DNA of 64,000 nucleotides from Luidia sarsii (Eukaryota; Echinodermata; Asteroidea; Paxillosida; Luidiidae), in contig OX465104.1 in the NCBI GenBank assembly GCA_949987565.1, positions 26,202,137 to 26,266,136 on the forward strand. The letters run 5' to 3'. A model generated the notes under the pieces. It saw only the letters and a list, made by a program, of their open reading frames with translations. It had not been told where the DNA came from and did not search any database. Both the position numbers and the translations under genes were made by a program. Positions 23,706 through 36,356 of the stretch are shown in pieces. Positions within the stretch are counted from its first letter, which is position 1. Each line of letters begins with the position of its first letter.

Positions 23706-25181
23706 GGCTAGCCTAGGCCCTTTATTTGATATTACAAATATAAAATTTATAATTATACAATAGTTTTATATTGTACATGGATAATAATTTGGCGCATGAA
23801 TGAAGATTTGAGTGGACCAAACATTTGGATTATCTACATTTTGTTTAATACTAATATTTAATAATAGTAATACTAGAGACTAAGGATTACATTGGTTTAA
23901 TTGGTTGTAATTCATACGTGTATCTCAATATGCAACTTATATACTACTACTATACTAGTAGTAGTACTACTACTAATAGTAGGCTTACACAGTGTAGTTG
24001 CAGTACCCCAACTACTGACTAGCCTACAGACTACAGTGTAGCATACACTGCTGCAGTACTTACTTGAGACTGAGTCTTGATCTGAAATCTTGCAATTCAT
24101 CTTCAATTCCCTGTTCAAATTCTTCTTTTTATTATATTTTCCCATTAATTATTATAGTGTTGGACTCGGAGGTCTACTGTCTTGTTGACCCCAAATTGTA
24201 TTGGAGGAGACTTTGCAAATGTTAATTTGATTAATTAAATGGTCAACTGTCCGTCACGTCAGTTGAAGTGAAACCTTTCTGACTGAGGACAATTGTATGT
24301 AGTGAAGGAGAAGCTGACACAAGTGACACCTTAATGTTCAACCACATACACTGCCCTGCAAATTGCGTTTTCTTGTTTCGATATATTCTAATTGAGATCT
24401 ACCCCTACATGATAGTCTGAAGCACTGCAGATGTAAATACCGATCTCAACAACTTTGTGATAGCTTGCCATAATTATGTGTAAAGCATACATGTACCTCC
24501 ATCAACTATTCTTTGTGCATTAGGTACATCCAGTATTATGAGGAAGGATCTCTCACTATCCTAGATCTGGGCTGTACTTCAGTACCGTGGCTTGGATGGT
24601 CCTGAAGGATACACAGGGGGCTATGGAAGCATAGAGGTTCCTAAAATATGCTGGAAGGTAAAGTTTTGATTTGTTTCTTTTCCGTAATCATTTAGAATCA
24701 CCAGTCCTTTACTTTGGTTTGGAAAGATAAGTCTAGGTATTGACTATTATCAAACTTAATAATTTCTTTCTGATTATTAATAATAAGTCTATTCCATTGC
24801 ACACATTTATGCCTTAGATTGTCCACTTAGATTTGCATTGAGTTTGTGTAGAACAAAGAGGTATCAGAACAGCTTCTCCCTCGTTCAACATCTCTCTGGA
24901 ATTCCTTTCCTGGTTCATGTTTTCCCCAGCCTACGATCTTGCCCTTTTTAAGAGGAATGTCAATTCCTATCTCCAGCCTTCCTGAGTCCCCCTCTCTATC
25001 TCCCTCTTCCCTCAGCCCATAACCTTGAGTGGCTTTATGGCCTTGTTTTAGGCGAAGTTGCATAAAACTTTTTTTTAAATAAGACCAGTTAAATTGATAT
25101 TAAATATAAAACTATTCTTGTTGTCTGCTTTGTTATGTTGTGAACATCTGATGATTATAAATTTGTGGGTTTTTTTCACAG

Positions 25182-25310
25182 GTTCATGCTGCTTCTATGA
25201 GCACCAGGAATTAACATTTGAAGCTCCAAATACCACAGTCAACAATGGTGGTCAAACTTTGCAGAATCTTCAATGTCTCATGGCAAATATTAGGGGTGAG
25301 GCTGTCAAAG
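25182..25310 (+). other. Candidate internal coding exon, unidentified
   Basis: A TTTTTTCACAG acceptor and a GTATGTG donor bound an open phase 1 to phase 1 frame that includes FYEHQELTFEAPNTTVNNGG and LQCLMANIRGEAVKG. Composition looks coding, but no family is recognised and no partner exon is secure. Confidence 0.3.
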
Positions 25311-25319
25311 GTATGTGAT

Positions 25320-27530
25320 GTGATTTTTATTTAAAAATCTCCAGGTTGATTATATTTGGAGGATTGATGTTGGTAAAAAGCTTCTCTTTGAGAATTCCTT
25401 TTCAAGGAGGGAATTACTTGTTTGTATCGAAGGCGTGGAATAAAAATGGATAAATCAGCCTCATCAAATGTAAATTTGATTTGCATTTCCATGGTTGCAC
25501 GGTACTGAACAATAGGCAACTAACAAGGATTGTAGTGATCATGGGCATTTCACATTATACATGGCCAGTTTGATTGTAGTGTTCTGTATTCAAACTAGAA
25601 TGATGAAAAATATTGATTTGATTTGTAGTTATTAGTTAAACAAAGGAAAAACTGACTGGGAACTTTTGAACAAATTTAAATGTTTTTAGTTTAAAATTCA
25701 TGTCTGTAGAAAATAATTTATTTTTGGTATTTACGTGATGTGTGTTTGATAAGCTTCCCAGGGTGCGGGTACTTTGCGCATGGTGAGCCTCTCTCGCCCC
25801 CATTGAGAGCGTAGTGAACAGCAAAATGCCAATATTTGAGAAAGTGATGCAGCATTTAATTTCGTAGACATGGAGTATCCACCTTCCAGAAATTCCAAAT
25901 GATCGGAATGGTTAACCCAACCCTTCAATTTCAGAGGGATCTTTTACAAAGGCAAACATTTAATGACAAGGACGGAAACAGAGTGGGATGGAGAGATGTA
26001 ATGCCAAGCTTGCCAATTGATTGGATAAGAGGAACAAAGACCAATTATTCCTTTGAAAAATAACCAACAGAGTCAAGATAACTTGGTGTTTTGTTCATTA
26101 AAACTCTTCTCACTTTCCATATCCTTTACCTGACATGGTAGTTACAATAACCTAACAAAATACATGTAGTTTCTATATTTATTTATGTGTTTATTAAGTC
26201 ATCAAAAAGTCAAGTGACTAATGCTTAAGAGTGAAACAAGCCATTGGCAATGCATGCATTTTTCAAAAAAGTTGAATCAAGCAAAATGACATATGATCAT
26301 GCTTAGGCCTTCATGAGATTCTTGTGAGAAATGTGACAAACACTTAGTTTGTCCAAAATCATGGGACTTCAATCGTTTATACAGTAGCTTTTAATAATGC
26401 ATAATGCAGGGGTGTGAGCACTCATGTTTTTACCTGACTGCAGCTTTTTTGTTAAGATTTTTACTCTGAATTTCAGCTATTTGTGTACCTGCTCTGTATA
26501 AAAGTATAGTAACTCCAGGCCTGATAATGATACAATGTCCTGTATGGTTTTATCATGATGGGGCCCCTAATGATTCAGTTTTTTAAATGATTATATAGGT
26601 TGATTTTTCTAAAGATGTCAATTCATCAAAGCTTACTACAAAATAATGCAAGTTCAACAAACTCTGCTGCAAGTGAGAGATTTTGAGACGCTGAGGGCGG
26701 CAGACATCGGTCCTGTCCTCTTTGAAGTTGCGCGCATGAACTATACACACGCGTGCTTAGCACATTCCTCAAAGCGGTTATTTGTGCATCACCAAACGTC
26801 TCAATGTCCTTATTGATATATTGGGCCTTTTATATCCGAAATCACATCAACCTACGAACGGGAGGATCTAAGATTGACGCTCAATTATCAAGTGGATATA
26901 AAATTGCTAGAATTGTTTTGTATATCAAGTTTAGTAGGCCCTATAGTCATGTTAATGTTGTTATTATTATCATCGTATTTACTCTGGGCTTCCCATCCAG
27001 TAGTGATCTCCCATGGGTCCCATCAAATGCAATTTTAAAAAAAGCATAAAAGTACAAGAAATATTAGTGTAATCCTTTTACTTAACGCCTTTGGTGATCC
27101 AAGTTTTGACGAATTTTACTTCTTAAAAGAGGATTCTAGAATCATTTCAAAATCGCGGGTCACTCTGTTTTTACATTTATTGTAAAGATGTGGCAAAAAT
27201 TGGTTAAATTCTTCTGACTGGCGCCCCCATACCGGCAAAGACTAATAGTTTACTGTGATATTTTGGGGAGGCCAACATCTCCATGTAGTAAAAGCTGGTA
27301 CGTAAAACCAGCGGTCTCCAAGTCCCACTCGTGTCAAAGTTTTCCCAGCCTTCTCAAATAATCAACTAGTCTTACTATCAAATATTCAAATTGAAAGAAA
27401 ATAAATATGTAAAATAGCTCCAGTCCAGGTAAATATCACAAGAAAAGTCAAAGAAATTAGTAATCAATGAACAACGTCAGGATTCAATGTTGAGCCAAGG
27501 TTGTTTGGGTTTTAAGTCATGAATACTTTA
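25320..27530. other. AT-rich intergenic stretch
   Basis: No gene is supported. It holds a degenerate family A SINE at 27195-27345 (GACTGGCGCCCCCATACCGG head, box B lost). Short open frames have no coding character. Confidence 0.5.
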
Positions 27531-27536
27531 TTTTCT

Positions 27537-29725
27537 TCAACCGGTCCATGCGTTGACTGCACACTCTCTCCTCGGGTTGTTCTTTTTCGTGACGCGGAAC
27601 TGGCAGGTGTCCTCGTCGAATGTGGAGACACACCTTCTTGTGTTGTACCCAACGGGGATGGGGATGCTGTGGAGAGGTCATGAGACAGTACTGACATTAA
27701 AAAAAGCCTTGTAAGCTCACCTCACGATCCTATTCCAAAATGGGTCGTGCGTCTTCCATGTCCTAGCCACGTCCCTGCCCTAACTTCGTGTATGGCAGGG
27801 AGTTGCCATTTTGTATCGTATCGGGCCACTTTCAGTGCTCATGAGTCATGACCGCCACGTGGATTAAAAAATTTTCTTGAGGTTTGAAACACTAAATATT
27901 TGTAAAATAAATCGATATGAGTGCACTATTATGTGTGCACGCCGGAGTCAAGCCTGCCACAATCGTACCGATTTGTGTGGCTCCTGCTAAATTGTTTTGT
28001 GGCAGGATGTAAGGCTGAAGTGAAAAGTAATTGTTTACAACTTGGACAATAATGGTGCCCGGATTCGGGGGGCTCGACGCGTAGCAACACCACCGGCGTT
28101 CCGATTTCGGAGACCCCGGCACGAAGTGATCAAGCCATAGTTAGAGTAGGCTAAACTTTCAACCATAAGGTACTTTTGTTTTGGGTTTGTTTGTTCCAGA
28201 CGTAGCGTATAGACAGATACCAAGTTTGGATGTCACCCGTGTCAGTGGTCTGGGTTAATTCATAGAGCAAGGAAAGAGTTAATTCAAGTCAGTCACGCAC
28301 CGGTAGTTCGTATGCGAAGTGAGTCCGAGTCACTGACTCGTGTCAATGATACAGGCTGATGTCCCCTAAAAAAAAAAGCTATGGCCTACTCAGTAACTAA
28401 AAAAGCGAGAAATGTCATGTTCTCGGTGGTGTGTCTTACTTCATGCAACAGGTGATGGTATTGGATGCTGGGTTGCAGGTGCAGTCGTAGCATTTGGTCG
28501 AAAACGCAGCAGGCATCTGGTCTGCAGCAGGCACGTCTGGGTCGCATTTTGCTGACGATGAAAAACATGAAGGAAACCGTTCAGAATGTGACAGATAGAA
28601 AAGTGATTATTGTAATAGGATGATGTCTGACGATTTCAGTGATGCGTAGCCAATTATTTTGTCATTCGGTGTGAATGATATCGAATGCCCCTGATGATTG
28701 TAACTCGGTGGATTGGGTCAAGGTCGGCCATGTGGGATGTCATGGATATCCATTGAGCTTATGGGTTTCTTGTTGATTACAATAACGGTTTACAGGGTTC
28801 AAGAAATTCTCGTTCATTTGCCCGCATCAATCTGAGTTTTTTTTTCTCGAGAATTTGTAATCGAAAATATTTAGATATCTTTCAACGGTTAGATAGCGTG
28901 GATGCCAGTCAGAAGCATATAAGTTGTTTAACTATTAACCTTCACAAATTATACAAAATTACAAATTAAGAGCCTGGCCAAATGTTCCGACTGAATATAG
29001 CAAGACCTTTGAGATGGGTCTCGCTAGGATCGAAACTTGGCATAATACTATATAGTCACTCTGTGCTCAGATCACTCTCACCAGCTTTCACACACTAGTC
29101 AGCACTCATCACTCCCTCCTCTCACTATCCTCTCCGTTCACTCCTCTCCACTCCCCACTCACCGTTCCTCTGCTCTTCAATCCTCGCTACCCCCTCCTCT
29201 CCACTCCACTCCCTCCTCTCCACTCCTCACTACTCACCCCTCTCCGTTCACTCCTCTCCACACCCCACTCACCACTCCTCTCTGCTCCTCACTCCTCGCC
29301 ACTCCCTCCTCCCACTCCTCACTCCTCACCACTCACCTCTCCACTCATCCCTAGCCACTCCCCACGCATCACCCCTCACTCCTCTCCGCTCACTCCTAGC
29401 CACTCCCCACTCATCACCCCTCTCCAGTTCCCACCCACCACTCCTCATAACTCCTCACCACTCACTCCTCTCCACTCACTCCTAGACACTCCCCACTCAT
29501 CATCCCTCTCCAGTCCCCACTCACCCCTCCTCATAACTCCTCACCACTCATCAGTCCCTCCTCTCCTCTCCCCGCTCATCACTCCCTCCTCTCCACTCAC
29601 AACTCATCACTACTCATCATCACTCCTCACGACTCACTTCACTTACTTCTAAATCTCTGGCAGGATGAGTTGGCCCCAATCACCAGGAGCAGTGCACACG
29701 CGATCACCAAAAGTATCTTCGCCAT
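27537..29725 (-). CDS. MSMB: Beta-microseminoprotein (PSP94) homologue
   Basis: Three exons: 29647-29725, 28440-28551, 27537-27666. CDS is 321 nt, 106 residues (human precursor 114). Residues 1-19 are a signal peptide (MAKILLVIACALLLVIGA), so the product is secreted. The mature part has ten cysteines at 22, 29, 47, 50, 52, 61, 62, 76, 85 and 99, the MSMB number and order, including the CYDCTC and TCC motifs, IPVGYNTRRC and a C-terminal EC...W. Exon phases 1 and 2 join cleanly. AATAAA lies just after the stop (about 27525-27530). The family is fast evolving; vertebrate members bind CRISP proteins and others are gamete or venom-like secretions. The function here is unknown. Confidence 0.93.
29060..29646. 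repeat. CACTCCTC pyrimidine-rich minisatellite at the MSMB exon 1 donor
   Basis: Degenerate units CACTCCTCTCCACTCACCAC over 580 bp, running right up to the exon 1 splice donor. In gene sense it is a purine-rich GAGTGAGGAG tract with about nine GTGAGT strings. Confidence 0.9.
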
Positions 29726-32700
29726 TGTGTCTGAGAGCAATCCATAGAAAGAAACCAATGAGGAAACAAATATTCAGATCAGCTTCACGATTAAAATCCA
29801 AAAATTCTCCGATCACTATCTCGAAACTAGTTTTCCAAGAAAGTCTTTATTGTTTGCACTAGAACGTTAGACCGCGGATATCGCGCTTCCATTCCCGGGC
29901 CAGTCCAATGTTCGTATCTATTTTTTATAAAGTATTTAAACTGTCAATGTCAGTTTTCATTGCTTTTATTTTTTCTTTTTTAACAAACATCTTAGATTAT
30001 ACCCCTTTCCTACACTGTCATTCCCCGTCCTATGCTGTCAGCTTTCCTCCTTTGTCATTTTTTCTGTCATCCGCATCCTATATCCACTTCCACTCTGTTT
30101 GTTTGTTCTTGTCATTTTGCCTTTGCGAAATGCCAAGTTGCAGTGACACCATGCAACACATCTCTTTTGAGACTGAATGTGTGGCTCTAAATGATCAAGT
30201 AACTCAACGTTTCGGGCAGTGTGTACTCTGCCCGTCGTCAGGAGACTGCTGGATTCCAATTATCATTGCTTTTCGGAGAGCACTGGAGCGTGGAGAATCT
30301 TTCCCGCCCATATTGCAAACCATGCAATCCTTCAACCCAAGTGTAGTCTTTTACAAGGCTCTCCACATTGTTTTGTCTTAGGTTTGAATTTGTGCGATTG
30401 GTATTAGTTGGATCTGTATCCCGTAAAGAACCGCATCAACAGCTGCGACCTTACCTGGTTATAGATACAGACGGGCTTTCAAGACTCCAATGCAAATCTC
30501 GTGGGATCAGAATGTCCTGATTGCCGACCTTGCTTCGTGCGTCCTCCCCAGCCACAGAATGCTCCCCTCGCTCGTCGGTCTCAAGTTTATATGAGACACT
30601 CCCATGCCATGTGTCCAATCAGTACGAGGTCTCTTCCTCCGAAAGCGAAACTAATCATGCAGCATGGACGAAATCATATGTCATACATAGGTGGCTTAAC
30701 AGGGCCGATGCGTATGGTTAGTCTTCTGGAACAAGTCGCGCATGAGGCGGGCAGTAATTGTAGCCCCAACAGCTGCTGTTTTTTCAACTGCGTGTCTAGT
30801 TTTGACGAGGCCCTAATGTAAAAAACAATTCAATTATACCCGGTAGCACCTTCTGAGAACCCTACCTTTTGTCGTTGAGGAGGATCACTTTCTGAATGAG
30901 CAAAAGACGAATGTCATCACCAATAAACTACTTGTCTTGTCAAAAGTGGACTTCTAATTGGATGATTAATATCCCTATATCTGATTCCGCTATTGAGAAG
31001 CGTGGGTAGATCATATCTTAGACGCTTTCGTCAGGAACGATCTTAGCTGGGGTATAAGGTGCCTGCATAAATCTCTCCTAACTTAATTAGAGACGGACTA
31101 TTGTATTTCTTTACACGTCCCAGGTCAGCGGACTCGCCCTCATCCTCAGAGGAAGTACATAAAAGTCCTCCAGATGTTTTTGTTTGTCGTTAACTCGCGG
31201 TTGTGCCAAAGCCAATGTAATGAATAAGCTGCTAATTGATCATAGGTGGGCAATGGGCCATTACTAACACGCTCTACCGAGCACAAAGTTGTGGTTGATT
31301 TCACCATCGCAAGACAATGAGGGATGCACAGCAACCATACGGTGTATCACATGGAGGTAGGAGTAGCCCTACTCCTACCTCCACGGTATAACAATTAATA
31401 ACCAATCGTAAGTTGAGTTACGATGCATACTAATGCTTTGTGAAGTCCAGCCCTGTATGGTCGGCTTGGTTGTGTCAAGAAAATTATTTAACTCACCCCT
31501 TTTTCGTGTAAGAATTGGAACTCCCAAAATATTGGTGAACCATTTTCTTTCGGATGAATCATTCTGTCTTTGATAAGGTACTACAGGATCGAAACGTCGG
31601 GCCCTCGCTTTTGAGATTTGCATTATGGATTTGGTCATTTTAAGTCAGTTAGCAGTTTGTAACTTTTTGACTCACAGATTTGCGGGTAGAATTTGTAAAT
31701 CATTTTTCTGTTTGATTGAATTTAACGATGACCAACTCAATTTTGAGTTCTGTTGCCGTTTTCATCAGAAAATGTCATGATTGGAGCAAACCGGTTGCTG
31801 GGTAAAAAATAACGTCTGTTAGATTATGTTATGAGTTTATTGTTGTCTCACGTTTCTGATGTTCCAAATGCAGATATTGCCAAGAACTAATGAAAGTCAC
31901 TTGTAAGTCTTTAAAAATACCAAGGATCTGACTAAAATGCATAAGATCTAATCAATGATTACATCAGTATAATCCTGAGAACAAATGGAATGTATGCCTA
32001 TATTCTGTTAACATTTTAGATACCAATATCTATCTTGGAATTACATCTCTACCCTCTCGTTTCTCAATGACTTCGGAGCCCTTTCCAATCCGATTCCTTT
32101 CGGTCCCTCAAGAGAATATAATGTCCCCCACTCTATCATATATAATGAAGGGACTTGGTGGATGGAGGGACTTCACTGGCTTAGTTGCTAGAAGTAAAGA
32201 CGCCGTGAACGAATCGGATCATCAACTTTTATTTATCCATGGAGCTGTTTTTTATAGCTCCACGGTTTGTCTTTACCGCAAGCATTCCCTCCATGCTTGT
32301 TTCAATGAAGGTGGGTTGCTGCAGGCTTGAACGGTTGAAGTTTTGAATGGGATTTTTTTAACCCCCTCATCCGCTTTCTTATCAACATTTCTCACATCAT
32401 ATATAGGCTTATATGATGTGAGTGAGGCTTGTTGACATCTAAGAAGTATGTCAAAGTGACGACGGATGAAGCAATTAACGAGGACGCGTGAAATCCTCCT
32501 GTTCCCCTTAGTAACATAATGGAGTCATCTTGACAGACGTCTCAATAATTATCTAGTGTCTTACATCCTTGAGAAATGTCCTGTTGAAATTTGAACGTCA
32601 TGCCCTCTTTGTTACGATGTGTCATTTCTACTCTAAGCGCTTTGCAACATTGTCTTATCATTTTATTGTGGAAAGGGAATTATTTCTTTGTCACGAGAAA

Positions 32701-33379
32701 TTTACTGAAAAATATCAAGTGTTGTACATGTAGCTGCTGCCTATAGTATTAAGATGTCGATTGGTCCTTATACTTATAATAGTACTACTAGAATCCAAAG
32801 TGTCGGACCCTCCAATCTCTTCATTCAAGCCTGTTTCTAGTTTCGACGTTTTTATTACTTTTTAATTTCGGTGATAGGTTGCAATTTATCAAAATGTTGT
32901 GCAAGTTATTTCGCAAGAAGAGTTTTCGCAAGGCCCACATAGGGAGGACTTGTACAAGTCTATGAACCCATTATCTGAGGTCATTCACGTCACAATGAAC
33001 GCGTCCAATACTGGCACGCTGCTTGCACAGCGCAGTACACGGTAGGCCATTATCCTGTACACGCACATTAGCCCTATGCTGAAAGCTTATGATGCATACA
33101 AAATGCACGGCACTATGGGCTGTAGTGTGCTGTACGTGAATAGTGCTGTATTCTCGTACTGGGCGTGTTGTATGCACTGCAGTCCAAACGGCATTTTCAT
33201 ACAAAGCCAAACATGGCCGCCATGTTTGATATGCGCGCAAAGCTATTTTGAGAGACCATAGTTTCAGTATATCTATCGCTTGTAGAATGTGCAAAATTGA
33301 CTCGAAATTGACACAGAAAAGCACAGGTTGAACTAATATTTATTGGCAACAAGATTCGTTGAATGTGGGTGACAGACAG
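29726..33379. other. Intergenic stretch between MSMB and histone H3
   Basis: No gene supported. It holds a fold-back right arm at 31565-31660, a fragment at 32575-32650, and two small hairpins: 31351-31382 (GGAGGTAGGAGTAG and its complement) and 32391-32424 (CTCACATCATAT and its complement). Confidence 0.5.
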
Positions 33380-33430
33380 ACATGTTTTCTTCATCTCTTT
33401 TGGGAATATGTGGTGGCTCTGAAAAGAGCC
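33380..33430 (-). promoter_or_regulatory. Histone mRNA 3' stem-loop and downstream element
   Basis: In gene sense, 35 nt after the stop, GGCTCTTTTCAGAGCC (33415-33430) forms the canonical 6-bp stem with a TTTC loop, followed by ACCACA. A purine-rich AAAAGAGATGAAGAAAAC follows, as expected for the U7 snRNA-pairing histone downstream element. This is the non-polyadenylated processing signal of replication-dependent histone mRNAs. Confidence 0.93.
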
Positions 33431-33464
33431 GGGTTGTTTTTTTATTAGAAGGTTGGTCACTCTT

Positions 33465-33884
<420 letters not shown>

Positions 33885-34076
33885 TCAACCTTTCCTCGAT
33901 AGACGATAATGGCGAATGAGCTTCGAATGCGCCAAATGGGCTACGGATAATGAATTACGGCGGGTTACCGATGAATCGTGCTAGGATACTGCACGAGTGA
34001 GCGGACTCAGGGCACCAGTGATGCATAATTGTTTGGTAGCTAACGCGCGTCACGCTCTTTGTCCGACTCCTTGGCG

Positions 34077-34150
34077 CTGATTGGCTAATGCCATTATATT
34101 GCGTAAGCCTATTGGTGCGTTGCCCAACAACGCCCTCGATGCTGATTGGT
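34077..34150 (-). promoter_or_regulatory. CCAAT boxes upstream of histone H3
   Basis: Three ATTGG motifs on the plus strand (near 34079, 34109 and 34144) read as CCAAT in H3 orientation, one as TAGCCAATCAGCG. They lie 200-270 bp upstream of the H3 start. Clustered CCAAT motifs are common in histone promoters. Confidence 0.6.
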
Positions 34151-36268
34151 TCTCTGATGGACGGCCAGAAGATGCGCGCGGATCAACGGTTTCAAAACAC
34201 ATGGGATTACAATCAATCAATCACACGAATTGGACGTGTTGCGTACATGACTTCTATCATTTCAGATTGAATGGATCTTTCCTGTTTGGTTCTAAATCTA
34301 AAAGGCATTGCGAGCACAGGGAAGGTCACGTTCAAAGGGTTTGAGTTTTATGGGGAGGGGGCGGCCAACGCCCCTAAACAATGACTTGGCAGCGCTTATT
34401 TCCTTGGCCACAGAGTCACTTTGTTTGCACATTATTTTGTTCATGAAGACTCCCTGGATAGTATCTGATTGCTGTCGTGCTACCATTGAAACCACATACC
34501 CTGTACGATTTTGACATAATAATTATAGTCGTTATACAACTGGGGGAAATTTAGATAGGATTATGGTCTAAATTATAAATTGTTTCTCTTTTTTGTCTTT
34601 ACACACGGGTTTCAGTCGAGCTGTGATTGTCATAAAGTGGTTTCGCTTATGTCTTATCAAGACATCGTCACAAAGTCTGTTCAACTGAATCCTGAATGAT
34701 TTTCTATAGGTTCATCCATGCACAGATGAATATTGGTTACGATATTACTTCTTAGTTAGTATTTATCCATTATGCCAAGTTGCAAATGTAATTCCTCTAT
34801 CCATATCGAGTGCTGTAAGAGTTACTGATAGTAAGGAAGTACACAGATGATAAGGGCTCCCAGAGGTAAATTGTTGCATGTACGGCTTCATAACCGGTCT
34901 TTTTATCCTGACACCCTTCTCTTGAGTGTAATGTAACATTGGACCTAAATGCAGCGGCGTGGTAGGGGCATCCGCCTCCCCTTTGAAAGCTCGTCGCCCC
35001 CCCCCCCCCCCACTGGGAGCCCAAATGGATGTCCCCCACCCAACACACATTTTGGCACCCCCCCCCCCCCCAATGAAAAATTTCCTTAATTGCTACGCCG
35101 CTGCCTAAAATGGTACAGGTAGAGTCTAACGATTGCTCGTTATGAAGTGACCGAGAAACTTGGTCACTATATATCGACTTCGCAATTTTCTCGATTTTAT
35201 TTTATTGCAAACGGCACCCAAAATAGAAGGTGACACAAAGGCTGCAGTGAAGTATAGCGACGGGCAATTAGAATGCTTTAATTGAACTGAAGCACAATGG
35301 TCTCAGTAACCCACTCGAATTCAGTGGCACCTGACCACAGTCAGACTTCTGTGTGTCTGTGTGATATCTACCCACATATCGAAAGTAGGCATCAGGCGTA
35401 ACTATAAACTACATCTGATGAGATGTCACCCATTTTATTCGCATGTAAACCAATAGGAATAGACCTTTTCTGCATATTCTGCAGACATCTTGTTTTCCAG
35501 AGGCCAGCACAAAGGCAAACTAGTCTGGTAAAATTTTCTATGACGAAACATTTGCGATGTTTGCCACGAGGGTATACAGGGTAGTTGACATAGGTCTCCA
35601 AAAAATTCACCGTATAAGTGAACGTCGACTGGCAACTCCAATTTGTCGAAATTCTAAAGTGAATAAGAGTCGATAATAATAATGACCTACACATTTGTAC
35701 TTCACACTTACATATTTCATATTTTCATGCACAATATACAAGGCGTCACTTCGTCAGGTTTTTGATGGGTTTCGATTGTTCGTGGATGTGACCTCGGTTC
35801 TTCCGTAGGCCCAGGCCGATACTTAATTCACGCGCTATGGTCCATGAACGGCTACCTTGCCAAACATCGATACGTAGCTGTTCTGATAATATCAAATCGA
35901 TGCTTGCTAAAAGCATGGAGCTAAAAGTAACTGGCTGCTAAAGTTGAAATACGCATGCGCGCGTATTTGAAGCGTTGCTTCCAATAAATTATTGTATCGC
36001 CAAATTCATCAGTCAGCTAGCATCTCGTCAGCATCAAGCCGCGTGTTGAAGCTGGCCACTGTCCAATCAAGAGAGACCGGTGATGTGACGTACTGGCAAA
36101 GCCACGCCTCCTTATTTGCATATGGTTGGTTTGATTTCAAATAGCCACGCCCACTATTGTTCGTCCGCCTTCGTCACTCATTTATTTTCCTTTTTTTGTC
36201 TTTTGTGGTAAAAACTAATCGATTCCGTGCGGGTTTTTTTCATCAATTTTGATTCTGTGCGTAGCCTG
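34151..36268. other. Intergenic stretch with poly(C) tracts
   Basis: No gene is supported. Two C homopolymers, near 34999-35011 and 35058-35072, lie 50 bp apart and a third is at 41332-41342. Open frames here are short and non-conserved. Confidence 0.5.
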
Positions 36269-36276
36269 TATATAAG
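36269..36276 (+). promoter_or_regulatory. TATA box of the C-type lectin gene
   Basis: TATATAAG about 88 bp upstream of the start codon; a cap site near 36300 would leave a 5' UTR of roughly 57 nt. Confidence 0.75.
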
Positions 36277-36356
36277 CATCCTGCGCACATACCAGCCTTC
36301 AGATCCATAGCTGAAACGTTGCACGAGGGAGCAGTGGAAGAAATTTGACACCCACA

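Noticed and set aside
7130..29646. CRISPR-like regular repeats in the tandem arrays
   Set aside because: Units are contiguous without unique spacers and lie in eukaryotic introns.
29908..30381. 157-residue plus-strand ORF
   Set aside because: Low-complexity Phe/Ser/Leu start, no domain, no splice or homology evidence; likely chance.
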